Assembly: GCA_027622495.1 (NCBI GenBank)
Contig: JAQBYL010000250.1
Span: 1-6,344, forward strand
DNA from: Pseudomonadota bacterium
GTDB taxonomy: Bacteria; Pseudomonadota; Gammaproteobacteria; Pseudomonadales; Azotimanducaceae
DNA: 6,344 nt
Direction of reading: 5' to 3'
Shown one piece after another: positions 1 to 5,495 of this stretch. The stretch's first letter is position 1, and each line of letters starts with the position of its first letter. The notes under the pieces are model-generated. The model was not told the DNA's origin. It worked only from the letters and a program-made list of their open reading frames with translations, and did not search any database. A program made the position numbers and the translations under genes.

Positions 1-311
1 TCGAAATCGATTCCCGGGTCCATCTTGACCACTTCGAGACTCGGTGAACCGGCCGGGGTGATCTCTTCTGCACCCACTGCCTCGATAAAGCTCTGCTGCA
101 TCAGTTCACCGGCGACTTCATGGCGCACGGCACTGCCAAGACGCCGTCGAACTTCTTTTAAAGGGACTTTGCCACGCCGGTAGCCGGGCAGGTTGATGCG
201 CTCCCTGGCCTCTGCCAGTTTGGCAGTGATCTGCCCTTCAAAGTCCTGCGAGGGTACAACGATGGTCAGACGACGTTCTAAGCCGCTGGTCGTTTCAACT
301 GATATCTGCAT
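1..311 (-). CDS. tig: Trigger factor, N-terminal part (partial, cut by window edge)
   Basis: Trigger factor is the ribosome-bound chaperone and peptidyl-prolyl isomerase that meets nascent chains at the exit tunnel. Only the first 103 codons are visible; the isomerase and C-terminal domains lie outside. The ATG at 311 opens a protein beginning MQISVETTSGLERRLTIVVP, typical of the N-terminal ribosome-binding domain. Residues 42-50 read PGYRRGKVP, matching the family ribosome-docking loop (GFRK at 43-46 in the E. coli protein), here with Tyr for Phe at 44 and Arg for Lys at 46. The following stretch, through ELMQQSF near residue 75, also fits the family. The gene lies 67 nt downstream of tRNA-His on the same strand. 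No Shine-Dalgarno is obvious; the leader just before ATG is A/T-rich (319-328), so initiation may rely on an unstructured leader. Family assignment is firm. Confidence 0.95.
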   Translation of the reverse strand, partial: MQISVETTSGLERRLTIVVPSQDFEGQITAKLAEARERINLPGYRRGKVPLKEVRRRLGSAVRHEVAGELMQQSFIEAVGAEEITPAGSPSLEVVKMDPGIDF

Positions 312-350
312 GGTCGCTAAAAAATTTTCTCTGATCAAATGGTGTTGCCA

Positions 351-365
351 GGACTAAACCAGTCC
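351..365 (-). other. Small hairpin between tRNA-His and tig
   Basis: GGACT at 351-355 and AGTCC at 361-365 form a 5-bp stem with a 5-nt loop in the tRNA-His to tig spacer. No U-tract follows in the direction of transcription, so it does not look like an intrinsic terminator. It could be a processing or 3'-end-protecting structure, or chance. The other stretch of note in this spacer is the A/T run next to the tig start. Confidence 0.3.
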
Positions 366-366
366 A
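357..366 (-). repeat. 10-nt direct repeat, copy 1 (tRNA spacer)
   Basis: The plus-strand 10-mer AACCAGTCCA occurs here, 12 nt past the CCA end of tRNA-His, and again at 480-489, 3 nt past the CCA end of tRNA-Arg. On the transcribed strand both read TGGACTGGTT. Two copies in equivalent positions after successive tRNAs suggest a duplicated spacer or a recurrent processing element; coincidence is possible at this length. Confidence 0.4.
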
Positions 367-378
367 GACAACTCGAAA

Positions 379-455
379 TGGGGTGGACGATGGGGCTCGA
401 ACCCACGACCGCCGGGATCACAACCCGGAGCTCTACCAGCTGAGCTACGTCCACC
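379..455 (-). tRNA. tRNA-His, anticodon GTG
   Basis: Read on the minus strand, this gives a full cloverleaf. The acceptor arm is GTGGACG (454-448) paired with CGTCCAC (389-383). The extra G(-1) at 455, the hallmark of tRNA-His, pairs with discriminator C at 382, and CCA is encoded at 381-379. The D arm contains AGCTCAGCTGGTAGAGC. The anticodon stem CCGGG/CCCGG encloses loop TTGTGAT, giving anticodon GTG at 421-419. The T loop has the standard GTTCGAG form. It is the third tRNA of the cluster and the one nearest tig. The codons it reads begin with C, so it is not a substrate type for the MiaE encoded further along. Confidence 0.97.
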
Positions 456-479
456 ATTAAAGTGGTTTGTCGAACGATC

Positions 480-489
480 AACCAGTCCA
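480..489 (-). repeat. 10-nt direct repeat, copy 2 (tRNA spacer)
   Basis: This is the second exact copy of AACCAGTCCA, in the 37-nt spacer between tRNA-Arg and tRNA-His. The partner copy is at 357-366. Confidence 0.4.
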
Positions 490-492
490 ACC

Positions 493-569
493 TGGTACGC
501 CCGGAAGGGCTCGAACCTTCAACCCTCGGCTTAGAAGGCCGATGCTCTGTCCAGTTGAGCTACGGGCGC
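493..569 (-). tRNA. tRNA-Arg, anticodon TCT
   Basis: On the minus strand the acceptor arm is GCGCCCG (569-563) paired with CGGGCGT (503-497), the first pair being a G-U wobble. The discriminator is A at 496 and CCA is encoded at 495-493. The D arm includes AGCTCAACTGGACAGAGC. The anticodon stem TCGGC/GCCGA encloses loop CTTCTAA, giving anticodon TCT at 535-533, which reads AGA and AGG. The T arm AGGGTTGAAGGTTCGAGCCC has the standard GTTCGAG loop. It is the middle gene of the three, 46 nt after tRNA-Pro and 37 nt before tRNA-His. Confidence 0.97.
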
Positions 570-615
570 TTTGGCCGTGGCCGATCGCCGCCCCAATCAG
601 AAAAGTCGGCAAAGT

Positions 616-692
616 TGGTCGGGGTAGAGAGATTTGAACTCCCGACATCCTGCTCCCAAAGCAGGCGCGCTACCAGACTGCGCTATACCCCG
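616..692 (-). tRNA. tRNA-Pro, anticodon TGG
   Basis: On the minus strand the acceptor arm is CGGGGTA (692-686) paired with TACCCCG (626-620). The C1-G72 pair is typical of tRNA-Pro. The discriminator is A at 619 and CCA is encoded at 618-616. The D arm contains AGCGCAGTCTGGTAGCGC. The anticodon stem CCTGC/GCAGG encloses loop TTTGGGA, giving anticodon TGG at 658-656. The T loop reads GTTCAAAT. It is the first gene of the cluster, directly behind the promoter at 718-746. Confidence 0.97.
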
Positions 693-717
693 ATTGCCCG
701 ATTCCGGCGGCCCGCGG

Positions 718-746
718 ATGATACTGACGGGATATAGGGGCGTCAA
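718..746 (-). promoter_or_regulatory. Promoter of the Pro-Arg-His tRNA operon
   Basis: On the minus strand, TTGACG (746-741) is separated by 17 nt from TATCAT (723-718), matching sigma70 -35 and -10 boxes at ideal spacing. Directly after the -10 comes CCGCGGGCCGCC (717-706), a strongly GC-rich discriminator. Such discriminators mark stable-RNA promoters under ppGpp/DksA stringent control, so growth-rate control is a reasonable inference. Transcription would start near 710-712, about 18-20 nt ahead of the mature tRNA-Pro 5' end, leaving a short leader for RNase P. Confidence 0.75.
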
Positions 747-752
747 ACGCCG

Positions 753-779
753 TTTACTCTGCGCGGAAATATGTAGAAT
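753..779 (+). promoter_or_regulatory. Candidate folD promoter (weak)
   Basis: TTTACT (753-758) and TAGAAT (774-779) resemble -35 and -10 boxes, but the spacing is 15 nt, shorter than the ideal 17. The -10 candidate is good and lies 25 nt ahead of the TTG start. It faces away from the tRNA promoter, as required for divergent transcription. An 11-nt inverted repeat (AAACG-C-CGTTT, 745-755) overlaps both this -35 and the tRNA -35. I would not rely on the exact boxes. Confidence 0.3.
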
Positions 780-792
780 GCGCAGTTTGCTC

Positions 793-796
793 AGGA
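793..796 (+). promoter_or_regulatory. Ribosome binding site of folD (decides a TTG start)
   Basis: AGGA at 793-796 lies 8 nt ahead of TTG at 805. The upstream in-frame ATG at 778 is closed by TGA at 802-804, so this site and the TTG are the only sensible start. Confidence 0.65.
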
Positions 797-804
797 ACGC
801 TTGA

Positions 805-1662
805 TTGACCGCTAGAATTCTCGACGGAAAAAGCATCGCGAAAGGTCTTCGCGCAACCCTGTGTGAAGAGGTCCGGCAGCGTCTCGCGCTCGGCCTGCGC
901 GCGCCAGGTCTGGCGGTCATCCTGATCGGCAACGATCCAGCATCCCTCGTGTACGTGAAAGCCAAGCGCCGTGACTGCGAAGAAGTCGGCTTTCATTCCG
1001 CCGCCTATCATTTTGAAGAGGCCATCACTCAGGCGGAGCTGGAAAAGCTTCTCGATGAGTTGAACGCGGACCCACAAATTCACGGCATCCTGGTTCAGAC
1101 ACCCCTGCCCGCCCACATTAATTCCGATGCCATCATTGAACGGATTGATCCCCTCAAGGATGTGGATGGTTTCCATCCCTACAACATCGGGCGTCTGGCG
1201 GTACGACGACCCGCCTTACGGTCGTGTACTCCGCTCGGGGTAATGCAGTTACTGGATCACACCGGTGTGGCCATCCGTGGATTAGACGCAACTGTTATCG
1301 GAGCATCCAATCATCTGGGGAGACCCATGGGTCTCGAACTGCTGCTGGCTGGCTGTACCGTCACTACCGCCCACAAGTTCAGCCGGAATACACGCGCTGT
1401 GGTTCAACGGGCAGACATTGTGGTTTCGGCGGTGGGCAAGCCGGGTCTCGTCAGCGGGGAATGGATCAAACCAGGCGCCATTGTGATTGACGTCGGCATC
1501 ACCCGGGCAGCCAACGGCAAACTGCATGGCGATGTGCAATTTGAGGCGGCAAGCGAACGGGCATCGTGGATCACGCCAGTGCCCGGCGGCGTTGGTCCCA
1601 TGACGGTGATCAGCCTTCTGCAGAACACGCTGACCGCGGCTCGCTGGGCCGATGCGCGATGA
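805..1662 (+). CDS. folD: Bifunctional methylenetetrahydrofolate dehydrogenase (NADP+)/methenyltetrahydrofolate cyclohydrolase
   Basis: FolD is a cytoplasmic enzyme that interconverts 5,10-methylene-, 5,10-methenyl- and 10-formyl-tetrahydrofolate, supplying one-carbon units for purines and formyl-Met-tRNA. The 285-aa protein is of normal family length. Substrate-side residues are in place: Tyr50 and Lys54 in YVKAK, Gln98 in VQTPLP, and Asp121 in DVDGFHP. The NADP-binding loop is GASNHLGRPM (166-175), and PGGVGPMT (260-267) closes the fold. GASN in place of the GRS seen in many homologues is, as I recall, also found in the E. coli enzyme, so it is not a defect. The start is TTG at 805: TGA stands immediately before it in frame, and AGGA lies 8 nt upstream. 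The gene diverges from the tRNA operon, and its stop overlaps the lpxH start (ATGA), suggesting coupled translation. Confidence 0.97.
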   Translation: MTARILDGKSIAKGLRATLCEEVRQRLALGLRAPGLAVILIGNDPASLVYVKAKRRDCEEVGFHSAAYHFEEAITQAELEKLLDELNADPQIHGILVQTPLPAHINSDAIIERIDPLKDVDGFHPYNIGRLAVRRPALRSCTPLGVMQLLDHTGVAIRGLDATVIGASNHLGRPMGLELLLAGCTVTTAHKFSRNTRAVVQRADIVVSAVGKPGLVSGEWIKPGAIVIDVGITRAANGKLHGDVQFEAASERASWITPVPGGVGPMTVISLLQNTLTAARWADAR

Positions 1663-2369
1663 CCACGCGCCTGTACATATCCGATCTGCATCTTGAAGAT
1701 GCGCACGACCCCCGATACACGAGCTTCGCTGCGTGTCTCGCCTGGGCCGCGGGCAATGTTGACGAGGTCATGATTCTTGGTGACCTCACCGAGATGTGGA
1801 TTGGCGATGACGACAACACCGAGTTTGCGGACGCCCTGCGCGCAAGTCTTGTGGCGACCACCAGGCAGTGCCAGGTAAACCTGATGCATGGCAACCGCGA
1901 CTTTCTGATCGGTTCACGGTTTGCGCAGGAAACCGGGGTCAGCCTGATCAGCGAACCGTTTTTTACCGCCGACGGCATCCTGCTCTGCCACGGTGACGCA
2001 CTGTGCACGGAAGACACTGCCTATCAGGCGCTGCGGGCTACGCTTCGCGGGGACGCATGGCAGCAGGACGTTCTTGCGCGATCACTCGAAGAACGATTCG
2101 CGATCGGCAGAATGATGCGGTCGCAGAGCCGCGAGTCCAGTGCTAACAAATCAACCAACATAACCGATGTGACCTTGTCAGCGGTCGACGAGTTAGCCAG
2201 TGAGCACAACATCGCCACCTTGATCCATGGCCATACGCACAGACCCGGTGTGCATACCCACACGTGGGGGCAGCGCTATGTGCTGGGTGCCTGGGATCGG
2301 TGCAGCTGGCAGATCCTGCAGAATGATACGCAGCTCTCGCTTCGTGCGATGCCGCTGGTACTTAGCTGA
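1659..2369 (+). CDS. lpxH: UDP-2,3-diacylglucosamine diphosphatase
   Basis: LpxH hydrolyses UDP-2,3-diacylglucosamine to lipid X plus UMP at the inner face of the cytoplasmic membrane, the fourth step of lipid A synthesis. The 236-aa protein (about 240 in E. coli) shows the full metallophosphoesterase signature: SDLH with Asp9 and His11, GDLTEMWIGDDD with Asp42, HGNRDF with Asn79 and Arg80, HGD with His111, and HGHTHRP with His192 and His194. These are the expected Mn2+ ligands. The start is ATG at 1659, inside the folD stop (ATGA). It places LYISDLHL at the extreme N-terminus as in the family and is preferred over upstream in-frame starts within folD. No strong Shine-Dalgarno is seen, in keeping with reinitiation after folD. 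The gene ends 8 nt from the end of convergent miaE. Confidence 0.96.
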   Translation: MTTRLYISDLHLEDAHDPRYTSFAACLAWAAGNVDEVMILGDLTEMWIGDDDNTEFADALRASLVATTRQCQVNLMHGNRDFLIGSRFAQETGVSLISEPFFTADGILLCHGDALCTEDTAYQALRATLRGDAWQQDVLARSLEERFAIGRMMRSQSRESSANKSTNITDVTLSAVDELASEHNIATLIHGHTHRPGVHTHTWGQRYVLGAWDRCSWQILQNDTQLSLRAMPLVLS

Positions 2370-2370
2370 T

Positions 2371-2398
2371 CAAACCGTCAGAGAGCTTTCGCGGTTTG
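2371..2398. other. Inverted repeat at the convergent lpxH/miaE ends
   Basis: CAAACCG (2371-2377) and CGGTTTG (2392-2398) form a perfect 7-bp stem with a 14-nt loop. The left arm fills the 8-nt gap between the two stop codons and the right arm lies in the last codons of miaE. Neither strand has a U-tract beyond the stem, so it is at best a weak or Rho-assisted bidirectional terminator, or a 3'-end stabiliser. Confidence 0.35.
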
Positions 2399-3001
2399 CG
2401 GCACGCCACTGTGAAATCGAAACTCGGGATCTGTGCTCAGGATGAGGTCACCTTCACGCTTCAGCAGTTCGGCAAGGCGCTGCGATATGTAATCGGCGTC
2501 ACCATAATGATGTGCCAGATCCAGGTACCCAACAAAATGCCGGGCTTCTGAGTCCATCAGTTTTGCGTAGAAGTCTGCAAGCTCGGCATCCAGCACACCA
2601 GTCAACGCCTCGAATCGCTCGCAGGAGCGAGCCTCGACAATAGCGCTGATCAGCAGCACATCAACCAGGCGCCGGGGTTCCGATGTACTGGCCCCCTTGC
2701 GCAAAGCACCGGCATAACGACCCGGTGGCACATGCACATAGGCAATGCCGCGTTTTCGCAGGATTACCACCAGCTGTTCAAAATGCCGCAGTTCTTCGCG
2801 TGCCAGACGTGAAAGCTTCAGCAGCAACTGATCGTGGTCAACGTAGCGATACAACAGACTCAAGGCGGTACCGGCAGCTTTTTTCTCGGCATTGGCATGG
2901 TCGATCAGCAAGGTCGCAACATCGCTGCAGGCGCGATCAAGCCAGGCATCTGGTGTGCGGCAATACAGAAACTCCGATGCGGTGGGCCACGCCCGGATCA
3001 T
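2378..3001 (-). CDS. miaE: tRNA-(ms2io6A37) hydroxylase, ferritin-like diiron enzyme
   Basis: MiaE uses a diiron centre and O2 to hydroxylate the isopentenyl side chain of 2-methylthio-N6-isopentenyladenosine at position 37 of tRNAs reading codons that begin with U. The 207-aa protein shows the family's four-helix ferritin-like ligand set: Glu39 in DHANAEKKAAG, Glu70 and His73 in REELRHFEQ, Glu123 in VEARSCERFEAL, and Glu152 and His155 in SEARHF. Other family landmarks are YRYVD (51-55) and PPGRYAGALR (92-101). The ATG at 3001 overlaps the stop of the upstream DUF1289 gene (ATGA). It has no clear Shine-Dalgarno, so translation is probably coupled. It is the last gene of the DUF58-tgpA-DUF1289-miaE run. 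None of the tRNAs encoded in this window is an expected substrate. Confidence 0.93.
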   Translation of the reverse strand: MIRAWPTASEFLYCRTPDAWLDRACSDVATLLIDHANAEKKAAGTALSLLYRYVDHDQLLLKLSRLAREELRHFEQLVVILRKRGIAYVHVPPGRYAGALRKGASTSEPRRLVDVLLISAIVEARSCERFEALTGVLDAELADFYAKLMDSEARHFVGYLDLAHHYGDADYISQRLAELLKREGDLILSTDPEFRFHSGVPQTAKAL

Positions 3002-3441
3002 AGGCTTGCGATTTTGAAGCTTCGTTCGTAGTAGGCACGTGATCGCGTATAGAACTCGCGATCGACATCAACCAACAGTTGCTGGATCCCATCGCGGTCA
3101 TCGCTGTAACCCACAAGTTTGAGGCCGGCGCCGGAGGGAGCGAGTCCGCGCGCCGCCAGGCGACGCAGAAGCTCGAATGCTTTACCTGAGCTACTGTCGT
3201 CTGACCCGGTGAACCGCAGCTCTTTCAGCGCGTTGTCAAAGCGGACCGCATCGGTCACCTGCAGCAGATCTTCGGTCACTGAATCCCGCAAACTGCGCAG
3301 GCGGAGCCAGATGGCGTTTTTCTGATCGGTCGCATAACCATTCCACTCGACAATTTCGTGTGCGAACCGCTTGCAGCCGCGACACACGAGATCCCCATAG
3401 GTGGTCGAACAGATGCCCACACAGGGCGTTGGTCGCTGCAT
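2998..3441 (-). CDS. DUF1289 domain protein with long C-terminal extension
   Basis: The first ~45 residues match the DUF1289 pattern. PCVGIC gives Cys7 and Cys11, GDLVCRGCKRF gives Cys20 and Cys23, and an EIVEW motif follows near residues 29-33. The four cysteines look like a metal or Fe-S site; the function of the family is unknown to me. The protein is 147 aa, whereas simple DUF1289 proteins are often well under 100 aa. The extra ~90 residues are charged, contain a Ser/Asp-rich linker (GSDDSSSGK, about 79-87) and end with a Tyr/Arg-rich segment (residues 129-139). I recognise no domain there and see no membrane segment or signal peptide, so it is probably cytoplasmic. The ATG at 3441 is 32 nt past the tgpA stop with only a weak Shine-Dalgarno. 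The stop overlaps the miaE start by ATGA, hinting at linked expression and possibly linked function. Confidence 0.85.
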   Translation of the reverse strand: MQRPTPCVGICSTTYGDLVCRGCKRFAHEIVEWNGYATDQKNAIWLRLRSLRDSVTEDLLQVTDAVRFDNALKELRFTGSDDSSSGKAFELLRRLAARGLAPSGAGLKLVGYSDDRDGIQQLLVDVDREFYTRSRAYYERSFKIASL

Positions 3442-3470
3442 AGTCGAATACTTGTTTAAGTTGGTGTACG

Positions 3471-3480
3471 CCGCTAGCGG
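3471..3480. other. 10-bp perfect palindrome over the tgpA stop codon
   Basis: CCGCTAGCGG is a perfect palindrome that contains the TAG stop of tgpA (3476-3474). With no loop it is not a good RNA hairpin. It could be a chance palindrome or a DNA-binding site. Next to it, ACTT-GTTT-AAGT (3450-3461) in the 32-nt spacer can form only a 4-bp stem. Confidence 0.25.
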
Positions 3481-5495
3481 GTGCTGCCGAAGGCAAGCTT
3501 AAATTGCAGGCGTCGCAGCTGAGCCTGCAATGCGCGGGTTTCGCGCTGACCCCAATTCACGTTTGGATTGTACAGGCTCGCTTCAAGTTGAGCGACAATC
3601 AAACGGGTTTGAGATGCGTCAACACCGGCACCGGCGCTCACACGCTCCATGAACGCACTGGGCGTTTCCTCTACGCGTCTGACATAGCCGTAGGCCGAAA
3701 CCCTGGAGGCAAAGCTCAAAAACATTTTTTCAATCGGATTCCGGCGAGCTGGTCGGCGACGCCAGAATAAAAGCAGGGCAACCACACCAAGACTTGCGCC
3801 ACCACCGATAAACATCGCGAACGCAACCCGGGTCGGTGTGATATCGCCCAGAAGATCACTCATGATTTTGCTCTGGGTTGCCGGATCATAGCCAATGACC
3901 CACATGTTCCAGCGATGCTCAAGCGAATCGGACCAGCGCAGAAAACCACCCAGCATCTGCCAGCTGCCAAGCCGGGCGCTGGTCAGAAAAGAAAGCTCAG
4001 CGCGATCGCTGGCTGACAGCGAAGCCTGCAGGCCGTGTTCGATGCGATCGGGCGCTACCGCCCCGGTGGGGTCAATACGGACCCAGCCACGGTCCGCTAC
4101 CCATATCTCGGTCCAGGCATGTGCATCGTACTGGCGCACCACCAGGTGGTTGGTGATCGGATTGACCTCACCACCCTGATAACCGCCAATCATCCGTGCC
4201 GGGATCCCAACGGCACGCATCATCATGACCAGAGCACCTGCGTAGTGGCTGCAGAAGCCTGCCTGGGTGTCGAACCAGAATACGTCGTTGCCATTCAGAT
4301 CCGGCAACAGGGGCGGATTCAGCGTATAGCGGAACGGCTGGTTGCGGATCTCCCCGAGAATACGGCCGGCAAAATCCAGCTCATCCGTCGCGCCGGTATA
4401 AAGGTCCCGGGCAAACGCCTGCAGACGGGGATCTCGTGCAGGGTCGATACGGGTGTCGCGCAGACGTTCACTGTCTGTGAGCCGAGGTCCCAGTTGATGC
4501 TGGGGATAGGACTTCACTTTGTAGCGGTAAACCGACATCACCGGATCTGGCGCGATCAGCCGGAAATCACCCGTTATCCTGATGCGATCATCCACCGGTG
4601 CTGCCGCGTCCAGCGCGAACAGCCAGGTGCTCAACGTCGGTTCCAGGATCACCTCATAGACAAGCGCGTCGCCTTCATCAGGTGCTGTTGCTGCCTCGGA
4701 ACGGATGCTCGAAGGATCGACACTCCAGGTCCCGTTAAAATAGTTCGAGTAGACCAGGCCACGCCAGTAGAGCGCTGCACTCATCGGGATCCGGCCTTCG
4801 AACACCGCGCGAAACGCAAGCTCATCGGATTGAGTCAGCGACGCCACATCACCGGGTTTGATCCGATCGCTGATCCCGGTGCTGGCCCCGCTTGGCAGCG
4901 GCACTGTCCACAGAGGTGCGATGCGCGGAAAGAACATGAACAGAATCAGTGTGAAAGGCAGCGCCTGCAGAACCAGGCCGGAAGCGAGCTTCAACGAGGC
5001 CATGGGTCGCACCCGGGTGTGCAGCTGATTCATGCCGACCATCGCTGCAGTAACAACGATCATCGCGCAGATTTCATAGACAGCGACGGGAATTGATTGA
5101 TCAAAAAGGAACTGGGTGGCGATGACAAAGTAGCTCATGAAGATCACAAGGTACGCATCCCGACGCGATTTCATCTCAACAAGCTTAAGTGCGAACGCAA
5201 GCACCAGGAGCGATGTTGCGGCTTCCAGACTGAAGGCTGCGACGCCACTCAAGGCAACGCCCACAACGGATGCAACAACCAGAAGCGCTTTTACCCAGCG
5301 CATTGGAAAATCCCAGCGGCCCTGATACACGCGAGCACGCCAGTAACAACAGATCAGACACACAGCGATAATCCACAGAGACAGTTGCTGCACATGCGGC
5401 AGAACCACCACCACCTGCGAAATCATCAGCAGCAGCAGACTGTTGCGCGGGATCTGATAGGCGACCCCGAGGTTTGCGCTATCGCGACTGGCCAT
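3474..5495 (-). CDS. tgpA: TgpA-like membrane transglutaminase (DUF3488 / transglutaminase core / DUF4129)
   Basis: This 673-aa inner-membrane protein resembles TgpA of Pseudomonas aeruginosa (about 668 aa), a periplasmic-facing transglutaminase-like protein reported as important for viability there; its substrate is not known to me. About seven hydrophobic segments occupy residues 19-190 (the DUF3488 region). A soluble region follows, with a papain-like triad: Cys415 in AGFCSHYAGA, His459 in DAHAW and Asp475 in RIDPT. The spacings of 44 and 16 equal those of the P. aeruginosa triad C404/H448/D464. A final membrane segment spans 557-578, followed by an Arg-rich turn and a cytoplasmic DUF4129-like tail with YNPNVNWGQRE. 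The start is ATG at 5495, overlapping the DUF58 gene by 17 nt, with GGGAG at 5510-5506 in good position. A TTG 39 codons upstream was rejected. The intact triad suggests an active enzyme. Confidence 0.93.
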   Translation of the reverse strand: MASRDSANLGVAYQIPRNSLLLLMISQVVVVLPHVQQLSLWIIAVCLICCYWRARVYQGRWDFPMRWVKALLVVASVVGVALSGVAAFSLEAATSLLVLAFALKLVEMKSRRDAYLVIFMSYFVIATQFLFDQSIPVAVYEICAMIVVTAAMVGMNQLHTRVRPMASLKLASGLVLQALPFTLILFMFFPRIAPLWTVPLPSGASTGISDRIKPGDVASLTQSDELAFRAVFEGRIPMSAALYWRGLVYSNYFNGTWSVDPSSIRSEAATAPDEGDALVYEVILEPTLSTWLFALDAAAPVDDRIRITGDFRLIAPDPVMSVYRYKVKSYPQHQLGPRLTDSERLRDTRIDPARDPRLQAFARDLYTGATDELDFAGRILGEIRNQPFRYTLNPPLLPDLNGNDVFWFDTQAGFCSHYAGALVMMMRAVGIPARMIGGYQGGEVNPITNHLVVRQYDAHAWTEIWVADRGWVRIDPTGAVAPDRIEHGLQASLSASDRAELSFLTSARLGSWQMLGGFLRWSDSLEHRWNMWVIGYDPATQSKIMSDLLGDITPTRVAFAMFIGGGASLGVVALLLFWRRRPARRNPIEKMFLSFASRVSAYGYVRRVEETPSAFMERVSAGAGVDASQTRLIVAQLEASLYNPNVNWGQRETRALQAQLRRLQFKLAFGSTR

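Noticed and set aside
319..365. Intrinsic terminator between tRNA-His and tig
   Set aside because: The 5-bp hairpin (351-365) and the T-run on the transcribed strand (324-319) are about 27 nt apart, too far to act as one terminator.
462..737. Plus-strand open frame over the tRNA-Arg and tRNA-Pro genes
   Set aside because: It is composed almost entirely of reverse-complement tRNA sequence, a common false protein.
754..1176. Minus-strand open frame opposite the start of folD
   Set aside because: FolD in this stretch is a clear full-length family member; the antisense frame has no family features.
1566..1658. Extended start of lpxH inside folD
   Set aside because: Residues encoded before ATG 1659 do not match LpxH, whose metal-binding SDLH lies near residue 9; ATGA coupling supports 1659.
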